From the NCBI GenBank assembly GCA_032768795.1, contig CP136490.1:4464001-4528000 (forward strand): a stretch of DNA of 64,000 nt, written 5' to 3'. Source of the DNA: Tremella fuciformis. Taxonomy: Eukaryota; Basidiomycota; Tremellomycetes; Tremellales; Tremellaceae. This document shows positions 12,476 through 22,469 of the stretch, piece after piece. The notes under the pieces were generated by a model that searched no databases, had not been told where the DNA came from, and worked only from the letters and a program-made list of their open reading frames with translations. The number at the start of each line of letters is the position of its first letter. Within the stretch, counting starts at the first letter, position 1. A program made the position numbers and the translations under genes.

Positions 12476-12972
12476 GTTTACTTTGACGACCCGATTGGAA
12501 AGTATTGAGCTGAACACATGGGCCTTTCGCAAGGATAGGTGACTGAGTGGCAAGCCGGATTGGCAAGTGGCAAAGTGGCAGAGTGGCACCGAAACGAATT
12601 TCCCCATTCCTTACAGGCGGGGTCTGACAAACGATCACTTGTCAGACCATAGCAGACAGGTTCAGCGGCGTGTATACATGTCGCTTGGCATCGGGAATGA
12701 TCCGCTTAGTCTCTTTGAGAAATTACGCTCATCTACCTCAGCCTCAGCGAGCGGACGGCCACCGCAGTGCAATGTCCTCCCAAATGCTGGACACGGTGAC
12801 AACGATAATCGGAACTTCAGAAAATGGTCTTGCGTGCTTATAGTGAGCCACTTCGGGAACGGTCCAGACATATAACTGCATCACCTTCCGTAGAGGTCTC
12901 GCGTGAATCAGTGTCATAAAGTCACCACTGTGCTTGCTGTTCACGGGCAATCTGCGACTACGACCCTCTACA
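12476..12972. other. intergenic, about 500 bp
   Basis: Lies between the SNRNP27 start and the stop of the next minus-strand gene, so it should hold the SNRNP27 promoter and the 3' end of the orphan gene. No coding support was seen; several open frames are shadows. Confidence 0.5.
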
Positions 12973-13695
12973 TCACCCCAAATCGCTTTGGGGTGCGACG
13001 TTCCGCCAATATACTGCTGCGCTTGGATTCTCCTCGATGGAGAAGAAGGCGCTGATGGGCTGCTCCATCGAGAGCGTCGGCTTACCGTCCACTGCATAGC
13101 CGTGCAAGGTGAGTCTTCCAAAAGGCCATGGGCCGCTGTTATAGGTGCCTGACGTGGTGCGATACATCGTTATATCGTTTGAGCCTTTGGGGAAGTCTTG
13201 AAGGTATGGCGCTAGAGCCTCCTTCGGTGGCAAACCGCTTGAGGACATCCGCCAAAGAGTCGTTTCTGCAGCCTTCTGAAGGAGCACCGCTTCCGAGAGC
13301 TCACTGCTGAGCCGAAAGTTGGCCTGGATGGTCAGGTGGAAGTTGCTGGTGGCACAGGTCCCGTCAGGATAATGAAGCGTCCCATCGAACATCTTCCGAT
13401 GCACACCAGTGGCAGACCAGTAATCTACATCCCCTTCGTCGAGAGATGGCGGCTCGACCTCGATGTCAATGGTCCCATTATCCAAAGCTTTGTGCAAGCC
13501 TCGAGGCTGATGCTTCAGATATTCGATCGTCCTTGCCCCCCATGGCTCCATATCGGCCGACTGGTGCAAGACACCCGAGGCGATCGAGTCTAGTGGGGTA
13601 GCCGACGGACCGCCGGTGTCGCTCTGATCTTCCCGTGACACAGTCCAAGTAGGTGGGGCCATCAGTCGGGAGGCTGAGTCTTCAGTGCTCGACAT
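12973..13695 (-). CDS. orphan tandem family 1, member A
   Basis: Intronless, 240 residues, unrecognised. It shares a linear set of motifs with the next two minus-strand genes: an N-terminal MAPPTW (residues 12-17); a helix with EYLKHQP; FDGTLHYPDG at about 103-112; the beta-like FHLTIQANF; a lone Trp in TTLWRM (148); and the strongest block, SGPWPFGRLTLHGY (177-190), followed by ISAFFSIEE. The regularly spaced alternating hydrophobics suggest a beta-sandwich. No signal peptide, membrane helix or catalytic motif is evident. The start at 13695 is the Met that precedes the PPTW motif, as in the paralogs. Confidence 0.8.
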   Translation of the reverse strand: MSSTEDSASRLMAPPTWTVSREDQSDTGGPSATPLDSIASGVLHQSADMEPWGARTIEYLKHQPRGLHKALDNGTIDIEVEPPSLDEGDVDYWSATGVHRKMFDGTLHYPDGTCATSNFHLTIQANFRLSSELSEAVLLQKAAETTLWRMSSSGLPPKEALAPYLQDFPKGSNDITMYRTTSGTYNSGPWPFGRLTLHGYAVDGKPTLSMEQPISAFFSIEENPSAAVYWRNVAPQSDLG

Positions 13696-14284
13696 GATAC
13701 TGTGTGCGCGAGTGCTTGCGGAAGTATCGAGTCGGGTGGCTCAGAGCTCTCTTTTACGACACTCGATGATGCCGACACCGTCAATCAAGCGCCCCACTAA
13801 GCACTTCATACGGGCATTGAGATCGGAGGTCCTGATAATCCTTTCATGACAGACGTCCATTTTACTGAACGAGCACGCCTTTTCGATCAAATATAACGCA
13901 TTCATGGGTGTCGCAACATCATCACTCCGCCCGTCCTTCCATTGGCCCTGCTATCAGACATTTGAAACCAGACACAACTCGAGAGACGAGCACAGGCCTT
14001 TTAATGGGACAGGCAGCCGAATAAGTCGCTTCTGAGAAGGAATAAGTCGGCCTGAGAGCGGTTCCTGGGGCCTTCAGGAGATTGCCTGGATCCAGCCTGA
14101 GTTTCGTTCGAAGTTCGTGTCCTCTACATCGCTCCGTATTAGCCATGCATCCCGTAAAGGCGACGTCAAAGACCACCCTGACTCGATCTTCCTTTTCTAC
14201 ACTCTGCCCTGGATATGTACGCTATGAGCTACGCATCCGTCTCCGGGGTGACACCTCTGACCAGTTTGTGGTTGACGATCGACG
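13696..14284. other. intergenic between family 1 members A and B
   Basis: About 590 bp holding the promoter of member A. A short direct repeat of AATAAGTCG occurs near 14019 and 14041. Nothing coding was supported. Confidence 0.5.
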
Positions 14285-15028
14285 TTACGAGCATTCGACT
14301 ATGCTAAAGGTGGCGTCAAATGGTTGAGTCTGCACTGCCAAACTACTCTGACTATAGTAGCCAGACAAACGCAGGCTGCCAAATGTCCAAGCGCCGCTGT
14401 GAAAGACCCCTTCTGAGCCTTTGACAACAACAACCGTCCGTTTGTCGGGTCTTTGTGTCTCATAGTATACCTCGAGGTCCAACTCTGTCGGGCGTTCGAA
14501 CTCGGATAACTTCCAGAGGCGGGACCCATCACGGACACCGAATAGACCATATTGCTGCTGCAGGGTGTCCGGAATGAAGCTTGCATCCACTTTGACCATG
14601 AACCTACTACTCGAGGCAGAGCCGTCCGGGAAAAAGAGGGTGCCACGGAAAGGAGCGCTATGCCATTCAATAGTCCAAGGATGAAGCCTGTCAGAAGTCT
14701 TCGGGCGCATGGGGGAGGTCACCTTGATGTCATATGGGGTTTTGTTGAGTTTACCATAAAGGCTGCCGGGAATGTCTCGAAGCCATTTGAAGACAGTGCC
14801 ATGGGTCGGCTTCAAACTGGCGAAGACGCATGCCGAGAGGTCACAGTCGTCCTCGTCCTCCTCTGACCAGTCTGGAGACGCTGGCGAGTCTGTCTGGGAG
14901 GAGGTAGACGAAACTGTAGCAGGAGTAGTGGAAGAAGCTGGGCTGGACTGATATGCCAAGCCCCCGCCGCTGGGTTCCCAGGTTGCGGGGAGTATCGATT
15001 GACTTCCTTGCCCCGAGTTGAGATTCAT
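14285..15028 (-). CDS. orphan tandem family 1, member B
   Basis: Intronless, 247 residues from the Met at 15028; the open frame extends further upstream, but only this start aligns with the paralogs. Motifs in order: ILPATW (12-17), an acidic Ser-rich linker containing WSEEDEDD, KWLRDIPGSLYGKL, FRGTLFFPDG (127-136), RFMVKVDASF, RLWKL, SGAWTFGSLRLSGY (211-224) and FDATFSIVE at the end. Overall similarity to member A is low, but motif order and spacing are kept. The function is unknown. Confidence 0.8.
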   Translation of the reverse strand: MNLNSGQGSQSILPATWEPSGGGLAYQSSPASSTTPATVSSTSSQTDSPASPDWSEEDEDDCDLSACVFASLKPTHGTVFKWLRDIPGSLYGKLNKTPYDIKVTSPMRPKTSDRLHPWTIEWHSAPFRGTLFFPDGSASSSRFMVKVDASFIPDTLQQQYGLFGVRDGSRLWKLSEFERPTELDLEVYYETQRPDKRTVVVVKGSEGVFHSGAWTFGSLRLSGYYSQSSLAVQTQPFDATFSIVECS

Positions 15029-15707
15029 GTCAAGATATCGAAGTGTCTTGGAGTTCAGGCCGTGAGTGGAAAGTGTCTGATGGTGGCAAATGATGTACCT
15101 CGCATGAGGCCCGACCTGTCGTTCCCCTTGGGGAAGAGCCTCTGTGAGCGCATATGCGGCGATGGAAACGGTACTGCCCACTCCGTTCTGGGGCTGGGAT
15201 AGGGGGACAAAAGGTCCAGTCCAGATTGTAAGCTGATTGTGCCCGAGATACACGCGCCTCGACTCTTGTCTGGGCCGGCCCAAATGGAAAGTCCGACGTG
15301 ACACAAGGAGTGATATCAAAGGGGATCGAGGGGCATGCAAGGGCAGCTCGCCTCCCCATCAGTCGCAACAGGCTGTATCCAGGTTCATCAAGTGTCCCGG
15401 GTCTCAGGCCGAATCACAGCCAGATCATTTGCGCCCCCGGGTGTATCCTTTATGGCGTCTGACGCGACTACTGTGGCGACAGCCAGCGCCCCGTCGTAAG
15501 GATTCGCCCAGATCGCGTGCTGCCAGCCAAATGGCCAAAAAACAGCAGGACAACGACAATACGGGGGAGATCAAGAACCGCTGATGGGGCTCCCGGATTC
15601 CGTGACACATACTTGCAACGATGGCAACTTCTGACCAGGTGTTCGTAACGAGAGGTCGCATGCCGTGCTCTACGAGATTTGACGACGTACACCTCCTCTC
15701 AACTCCT
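15029..15707. other. intergenic between family 1 members B and C
   Basis: About 680 bp, presumably the promoter of member B and the 3' end of member C. Minus-strand frames run through part of it but carry no family motif. Confidence 0.45.
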
Positions 15708-16418
15708 TCAGAACAGACTCTGAGGCATCTCTTCGATCGTGAACGTTGCCGGAATGGAATCTACCTGCACCGTTGGGGTGCCATCGTCATCAAAGCCTTG
15801 CAGTGTGACCGAGCCATACGACCACGGGCCGCAAGAGAAGGAGAAGTCCTCTGCGCGACGCATCATCTCAACATTGTTTGAGTTCGGATCAAGAAGAGAA
15901 CGGTACTGTGACAGATCAGGAGCGGTTGGATCGGCTGAGCTGTAGAGCCGCCAGTCATTCGTACCTTCGTGAATCTCAAGAAGCTTGGCTTGTTGCGTAA
16001 GATCGACCGGTTGAAACCTCCCCTCGACTGTGACCACAAATGGCGTGGGCCCCGTGGGCAGCCTACCGCTAAACTCGGCTGACACTTGACGGAATTTCCA
16101 GCTGTACAATCTGTAATTATTACTCTGACTTGCTCGCGTATGCAGCTCCACGCCATTACTCTCCATGTTCACTCGACTGTAGAAACTGAGCGGAAGCTCT
16201 CGGACGTAATCGAAAACCGCGGGCTCCTCGAGCGTCATTTGTGCCACTTCTGGACTGGACCAATCGGAAAGCACTACTTGATGCGCCTTTTGCTGCCCGT
16301 GGATCTCCGAGGTGAAGGAGTTTCCAGACAGAGTATGGGTCTGGGTGCGTCCCCGCCTCGGAGGCTTCCAAGACGGGGGCGGCATTAGTCTTCTATCTTC
16401 GTCCGCCTTGGATGGCAT
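15708..16418 (-). CDS. orphan tandem family 1, member C
   Basis: Intronless, 236 residues from MPSKADEDRR at 16418; a second Met ten codons upstream is possible. Motifs: MPPPSW (12-17), FDYVRELPLSFYSRV, FSGRLPTG, PFVVTVEGRF, a Trp in NDWRLY (156), CGPWSYGSVTLQGF (196-209) and IPATFTIEE. This is the first gene of the tandem array in its reading direction. A TATAAA box lies about 140 bp upstream of its start. Unknown function. Confidence 0.8.
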   Translation of the reverse strand: MPSKADEDRRLMPPPSWKPPRRGRTQTHTLSGNSFTSEIHGQQKAHQVVLSDWSSPEVAQMTLEEPAVFDYVRELPLSFYSRVNMESNGVELHTRASQSNNYRLYSWKFRQVSAEFSGRLPTGPTPFVVTVEGRFQPVDLTQQAKLLEIHEGTNDWRLYSSADPTAPDLSQYRSLLDPNSNNVEMMRRAEDFSFSCGPWSYGSVTLQGFDDDGTPTVQVDSIPATFTIEEMPQSLF

Positions 16419-16556
16419 GCTGAAAATCGAATGTCGTAAGTGAGGCACTCCAGTGATGCGATTGTGAAATGCGAGCGGTAATGCACAGGATGCTGACGAT
16501 GGTATTTGTGGACGCGGAGCCGGGCGGAATGTGTCTCCTGACCTGCGGACTCGGCC

Positions 16557-16562
16557 TTTATA
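16557..16562 (-). promoter_or_regulatory. TATA box for family 1 member C
   Basis: On the minus strand the sequence reads TATAAAG, about 140 bp upstream of the start of member C, a plausible distance for a fungal promoter. Confidence 0.5.
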
Positions 16563-16685
16563 AGCCTTCCTTTTTAGAACGGTGACATGTTTGATATTGA
16601 CAAAGGATTCTCAATATACCACCCATGTGTCTCGTATCTCGTGTGACAGTACGGCGCTCGAGGTATCGAATTAACAGCAGATTGC

Positions 16686-16704
16686 GGGGGGGGGGGGGGG
16701 GGGG
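16686..16704. repeat. poly-G homopolymer, 19 nt
   Basis: Uninterrupted run of 19 G in the divergent promoter interval (16419-17141) between family 1 member C and THOC1. Confidence 0.95.
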
Positions 16705-17141
16705 TCGGATCAATCTGGAATTGGCCAATTGTCGTAGCCCTGTTAGCGGCGTCCTCCTACTGCCAAGCTTCGACACCTCAGTGCACACCCAATTGAACCT
16801 CACACAGTTCTCGTCAGATGGCAAAAAAACAAAAGCCCGCGACCGGGCTTTTGTCTGACTGGATGGCGATCGATTTCATAAACCAGGGCAGCTGCTAGGG
16901 TTGTGCGCAAATGATTGTAGTGATTCTTCTTGGTCACTTAGTAGACGTTTCTGTCTTTCCCTTTTGAAGGGCAACTATAAGCAGAGTGTGGCGTACAGAC
17001 CGCTTCCGGGCAGGCTTGGCATAGCCGCCACCTGCCACTGATCCGAGATTCGAAGGCTCTATTTGGTTCCGCTCGTTCGGTTCGTAGTTGGTCCAATGGC
17101 TCATCTGTTCTCTGTCTGCATACATCCTCACACCTGTTAGG

Positions 17142-19444
17142 ATGACGACCGTCTACGCCTCGCTGAAGAGCGGGGCGACCGATATTGTCAAGGCCGTCGA
17201 GCAAGAGCGGGAGGTCCAGTATGGCGCACAAGCCTCGTTGTCACCGCTTGCCCCGGCCGAACTCGCAAGTCGCATCACGCCTCTCTGGCAGACTTGCTCT
17301 GCCAACATCGACGCTCAGAACGCTTCAAGCTCAAAACACGTGGACCTACTGAGAACCGCGCTTGAACTCGTTGGCAAAGACATTGTGATCGCACCCATTC
17401 TATCTGGCGAGCTTGATCTGCTGGACAGCACTACCGACGCCGAGCAAGGCCGGTTCAATACTGCACTGCAGGACCGCCTGGACATCATCTTGACCTTGTT
17501 CGAGACTGTCTTTGCATCGAACTCTGGTCAGCTATCCCGCTGTGTCTGCTCCTCGCTGACCTTCTAGAAGTCCACATCTTGGAACCCGGAGCTCTCTTCA
17601 TCCCTCTTTTGGAGGAGCTTGTCGAACTGATCCCTTCGGAATCATGGAGAGTCTTTTGGAACTATTTCGAGACACGAGGCCGACGTTTTACCAAGGTGAG
17701 ACCGCCGACTCCCCTACTAGCCCTTCGAGCTGACAGGTCAGGACATGCCGGCTTCAAAGGGGAAAGCCCTCCCCCTACTTCGAATCATCAATTCCCTTCT
17801 TCGTTTCCTGCCTCGTACTCCGGAAGACCTCGTCTTTCGAGGACGGGTGCACCAGTTCGCCAGCTCGGTCATCAGTGTTGCCGACAAGAGTGCAGTCAAT
17901 TTGAGAGGAGACTATAATGACATCAAGACCATTTGGGATGAGCCACAAATACCGCTTGCGGATGAAACCTCCAAGGGGGAGGACGGGGACGTGGAGATGA
18001 GCGCAGAGACGAGCGAGGAGAAAGATGTACAGGATACAGAGGAAGCGGTCGAAGACTCCAAGGCGGAGACCGAGCTCGAACTGTATCCAACCCTTTGGTC
18101 ACTGCAGCAATACTTCGCATCGCCGCCGGCGCTTGACGGTCCGGCCACGAAGGACACGGCAGACGCAATCCCTCGAACACCATTCGAGACATTTAGAGCC
18201 AAAACCGACATCATCCTCCCCATGCTCTTCGAACAGACTCAAAAGGAGAAGGAATTACTTGGAAAGGACGCGGAGATGGTGGGAAAGAAGCGGAAGCGAG
18301 GCGGAAATGCCTCGCCAGAAGGGGAGCGGGGCAAATTTTTCCATCCCCGATACCTTACAGGGAAGAAGCTCCTCGACCACGAACTGGCAGACTCGTCTTT
18401 CCGCCGTCAAATCCTCGTTCAATACTTCATACTGTTCCAGTTCCTCCTCAACCTCACCCCAAGCACCGCGGCCAAGCAAGCCTTCACCGGCGGCATGCCA
18501 AAGTCCTTCGTCATCAAGGAGGAAGATGAGACGTGGGTCAAATCCAAGATCTCGGCAATCAAAGACGAACTGCGTCGAATGGTACCAGACGGGCCGACAT
18601 TTGAGGAGACGGTCATCTCGATCATTACCAGGGAGCGGTACTACGTGAGCCCGGGAGCATCGCAGAGGATCACATCTGATGCGCAGGCTCAATGGAAGAA
18701 CGATGGATGTCCCGAGAATATCTTTGAGATACCGCCGCTTGAGAAGTCCGCCGCCCTGCCAGCTGTTGAAGCTTGGAGGAAGAGGATGGCGACGCCGGCG
18801 GCATACCCGTTCAAGCTTGGGTCAAGATCGTTGTCCAGACTGTGGTTGAGGGGGTACACCAGCATTGACCAACTGAAAGGCTGGAAGAGGTCAATCGGAA
18901 GGAAGAGCTCGTTGCTTGAATATGCTGATATCGTCAGGAATGCTTCACTCGCTAGCCTTCACGAGGAGATCCGCACAATTGAGGTGGACGAAGAAGACGA
19001 CAAGGCCATGGGGAGAGAACCGTCCGCAGAAGATGCAGCGGCGACGAAAGAGGTGACGTTTTAACGGATTTTTTGCTGGATATCGCTCATTCGTAGCGCA
19101 AGACCAATCTCACCTGGCGGGCATTACGGTTGGCTTCGCGGACTGACCTTCGCCACTTCGCTGCATTGACCAAAGCCCGGAATGTCAATGTACTGGTCGA
19201 TGCTATCCAAGGCACACAGGATCGCTCTGTCCCTGTGCATATAACAGCGGACACGGCGGACGCAGCAACCGACGATGAAGGCGAGGACGGACCAAAAACC
19301 GCTGTCGAACCGCCGGTGTCCCTGCAACAAGCCAGCGACACGAATGAGGGATCCGAAGACAAGGTTGCGGCAGTGCCGGAGGACCTGTCGATACCCGTGG
19401 ATGAGCCTACGAGCGGCGTGGCAGAGACGCCAACGCCGGCATGA
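17142..19444 (+). CDS. HPR1: THO complex subunit 1 (THOC1/Hpr1)
   Basis: The THO complex couples transcription to mRNP packaging and export and limits R-loops. Exons 17142-17526, 17568-17695, 17742-19052 and 19097-19444 give 723 residues. Family landmarks are the helical repeats IPLLEELVELIPSESWRVFW, the segment LLRIINSLLRFLPRTPEDLV with FRGRVHQF, and FFHPRYLTGKKLLDHELAD, QYFILFQFLLNL and, in the last exon, the conserved NLTWRALRL. The last intron (44 nt) hides an in-frame stop at 19062, so a model stopping there would lose that conserved block. An acidic, low-complexity tail follows. Introns are 41-46 nt. Confidence 0.93.
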
Positions 19445-19807
19445 GGGCATGCGAGTGGGCATGCCAATAATGGTTATGCAACTGCCGACAGGAATGCGGG
19501 TAGACGCGAACGGCGCACTTAGTCCCCAAGCCTCTGCCTTCTGTAGCGTCAAAGGCTTGAGAATGCGATGCACCCTTTTTTGGCAAAGATTTGGAATCAT
19601 ACTCGAGATCTCTCCCTACAGCCTTCCTCTTCCTTGCTTTGTTACTATTGCTTCAAGTCCCTCTTTACACCCGGGTGCTCCAATCTCGTCTAATGCGACC
19701 CTATCCTCTTCGCCCTTGGCCACATTCCATACCAACAATCACACCTGAAGGACTACAGACGTGCGAACAGCACGACAGCAAGCGATGATAATGTCGGGAC
19801 TCTGCCA
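19445..19807. other. THOC1 3' region and 5' region of the next gene
   Basis: About 360 bp. The next gene's frame stays open back to about 19695 without an ATG, so part of this interval probably contains its first exon. I could not place the start. Confidence 0.4.
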
Positions 19808-20611
19808 GTGGTCTCCTCTGAAGAGATTGCTAACGATATGCTCCGCCTGGATCCTACCGATCCATTCGTCACGCACCCGGGCCGAACACTCGTTAGGGCC
19901 CTTCAGTCCAAGGTGTTCCCGCTGGAGCGGTCCTTAAGCCGCATCCAGCTGTATAGAACAGTGGATCTGGGGAGGGGCAAGGGCACAATTGGGGACGACA
20001 GCGTTTACTACACACTCAAGGCCTCGATCTTGGACGCTCCTACTGACCGCAAACGCTGGGGTTTGGAGATAGCATGCGATTGTTGCCCCGATGTGCCCTG
20101 GAAACAACCGTGCGAGCACAGGGTCACACTCAACAACGAACTCATCCGGTCGTGTGTCACCCGTGAGGAACTGAAATCGGACGGTCTTCCGCTGTGCGAG
20201 CCCCGGCCGGGCGAACGTATCACCGGCCCAATAATTTACCTCAAAGCAACCGTCAGGCGGACTCGTGCGATTGATCGGAGCAAGGAACCGGAGCTTCAGC
20301 TTAGGGATCACCCTGCGGATATCCTGGTGTTTGCCCAGATCGACAGCCCAAGCACCGCCTACCTTCCCGGTGTCGAAACGCCGGACGAGAGCATGATGAC
20401 AGAACAGGTGGAATCTTCTCCGTGTTGCGATTCCGGCACGCCTCTGCCAAGACTCGAGCAGTGGGAGAGTTGTCAATACACCGACCAGGACGCCCGCCTG
20501 TGCCAGTGGGCCACGTTCGAGGGGTCGAGGGAAACAGATCGTACTGCTGGGGCTACAAAGAGATATGGCGCCATTAGTAACTTTCCCCAGGGAATCTACT
20601 TGCGGTGCTGA
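19808..20611 (+). CDS. orphan tandem family 2, member A (5' end unresolved)
   Basis: About 267 residues in the recognisable part, unrecognised. The first codon of the open segment is GTG and no in-frame ATG is near. The true start is therefore probably in an upstream exon, with CTGCCAG just before 19808 a possible acceptor. It is homologous to the next gene downstream. Shared blocks are RLDPTDPF with HPGRTLVRALQSKVFP near the N-terminus, QLYRTVDLGRGKG, and GPIIYLKATVRR followed by a region ending ILVFAQID. It is Cys-rich (CDCCPDVPWKQPC), which the paralog is not. No signal peptide or catalytic motif was recognised. Confidence 0.65.
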   Translation: MVSSEEIANDMLRLDPTDPFVTHPGRTLVRALQSKVFPLERSLSRIQLYRTVDLGRGKGTIGDDSVYYTLKASILDAPTDRKRWGLEIACDCCPDVPWKQPCEHRVTLNNELIRSCVTREELKSDGLPLCEPRPGERITGPIIYLKATVRRTRAIDRSKEPELQLRDHPADILVFAQIDSPSTAYLPGVETPDESMMTEQVESSPCCDSGTPLPRLEQWESCQYTDQDARLCQWATFEGSRETDRTAGATKRYGAISNFPQGIYLRC

Positions 20612-21256
20612 ATGTGACCGCGCACCTAGGTAGGTGTCTTGGCGAAGTACTATACATACAGTACCTCTGTCGTCTCCGTCTGATATCAGCGTTGCCTTCA
20701 CTTTGCCGTTCGCGTTCCCGGCCTAGACACAATGAGTTACCATGCACATACTTCGCTTCTGCGTGCTTTTGGGTCCCCTCGGACCCGAATTTCGTTGACA
20801 CCGCAACCTTGATGACACGCTGGTGATGTGCAGCGTCCTGCAGCACGAGATCTAGGCGGTCCTATGGTCAGTATCTTTTGTGCACATAACGCTCGTGTAG
20901 ACTCATGCTGAGAGCGCTGGGGCCAACGAAGATTCGAAGGCTTCCAACACTCTCACATGACACATCTTTCACATGACACATGCTCAATTATACATCTTCG
21001 TGAAGCACCGCCGGTCATCTCACATTCGCTACAAAAGCCAAACCTCGAATCGAAAAGGGCGATTTCAAAGAAAACCTCAGCATTCGATATAGACCCACGC
21101 CGGTCATTCAAACGGTCAAGACTGACGCCTTACTGAGGTCGACTTGCGAAGCCAGTCGACGCCTCGAAGTCCTCACAGACTCATCTCTACTCACTGAAAC
21201 CATCCGCGTTGCGTCCGGCTTCGAGAAATTGTCTTAAAGCCTAGATTACAAACAGA
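20612..21256. other. intergenic, about 645 bp
   Basis: Promoter and leader of the second member of family 2, with an A/C-rich stretch before the ATG at 21257. The short repeat CACATGACACAT occurs near 20955. No gene was supported. Confidence 0.45.
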
Positions 21257-22006
21257 ATGAGCCTGTCTAAATTAGTAGATAGCGTCTTGGGAAAGCGCTC
21301 ACCGCCACCCACCACCTCAAACCCGGCTGCCCGACCGTCAAAGATCAATCTTAGGCTCCAGCTGGATCCCGAGGACCAGTTCTGCCAGAATCCTATCAAA
21401 ACGCTGTCTATCGCCCTTGAATCTCGGCCTTTGCCGGCAGAAGTATATCACGACAATCTCCTCTACTCTGAGATCCACCTTGGAAAGAGACAAGGCTGGT
21501 CAAATGCTGGAAAGACTTCTTACCATGTCCATGCTGCCGTGGTTATAGACTACTCTGCACGTCCAGTATATAGTGACTTGGACGTCGGCGGAACTAGCCA
21601 TCTCAGAATTCATCTACAAGATCAGCCCGTTCGTTCACGTTACTCGTCCAAAGCTCTGGGAACGACCTCTCTCGCTCTCCTCGAGCTTCAGCCACTTCAC
21701 CAGTTTACAGGTCCCCTGTGCTTTGTCAAAGCGCAAGCGTCCAGGTCACCGATATCGCATGAGACCGACCCACACGACTGTGAGATCATCGTGTTCGCGG
21801 TCACCGACGACGCATTACACCGACGACCACACAGCAACTGGGATTGGGACGACAACCCGGTCTCGTTACAGCCATCATCGTATGACGATACGGCTATGTT
21901 TGTAGACGCGATGAGAGAGTCGAAGCTGAAGTGGACACAGTGCAGTCATTATAGCAGTCACGAACTCGAACTTTTCAACAAGATCACCATTGTGAGGGGC
22001 ACCTGA
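21257..22006 (+). CDS. orphan tandem family 2, member B
   Basis: Intronless, 249 residues, unrecognised. It begins MSLSKLVDSVLGKRSPPP and then aligns with the upstream gene: QLDPEDQF with NPIKTLSIALESRPLP, LLYSEIHLGKRQG, and FTGPLCFVKAQASR followed by EIIVFAVTD. The C-terminal part (NWDWDDNPVSLQ) is acidic and not conserved. Spacing of the shared blocks is the same in both proteins, so I infer a local duplication. Cellular role unknown. Confidence 0.8.
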   Translation: MSLSKLVDSVLGKRSPPPTTSNPAARPSKINLRLQLDPEDQFCQNPIKTLSIALESRPLPAEVYHDNLLYSEIHLGKRQGWSNAGKTSYHVHAAVVIDYSARPVYSDLDVGGTSHLRIHLQDQPVRSRYSSKALGTTSLALLELQPLHQFTGPLCFVKAQASRSPISHETDPHDCEIIVFAVTDDALHRRPHSNWDWDDNPVSLQPSSYDDTAMFVDAMRESKLKWTQCSHYSSHELELFNKITIVRGT

Positions 22007-22469
22007 ATCTTACAGGCTAGTGTTCCTTCATTGTGTAGTCTTTTGCTTTTTCTCGATGTGATCTATGTCTGAGAAAGGAGGGGTGCCACACTGCCACACT
22101 CGTTCGGACTTACGTATGCCGGAACCAATAAAACGAGGGGGCCCGTTTTGTCCGGCTCGGTTCGGTAAAGAGGGAGGCTGTCTCTTTCTTCCCTCCCCTG
22201 TCCCCGGTCGGTGTTCTCTTTTGCCGACAAGTCCACACTTGACCACCACCTTGGTCAAGCTTTCACTCGTTGCGAAATTTGTATCCAGCGTCCCCAGATC
22301 GTTCAGGAAGACTCACGCTCACCTTCACTTCGACCTCGACGTCTGCCTTCTCAGCGAAGCATAGCGCCCGCAACTGTCCCCTCGGGCACATCGGTCCGGT
22401 GGCGATCGGCTCATTCCGGACCAGCCTCTTCTCTCTTCTCTCTTCGACAAGCCCAGGCCATCTCGAAGT

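Noticed and set aside
17912..18692. Minus-strand frames of 90-145 codons inside THOC1
   Set aside because: They contradict the conserved THOC1 exon and contain no recognised motif.
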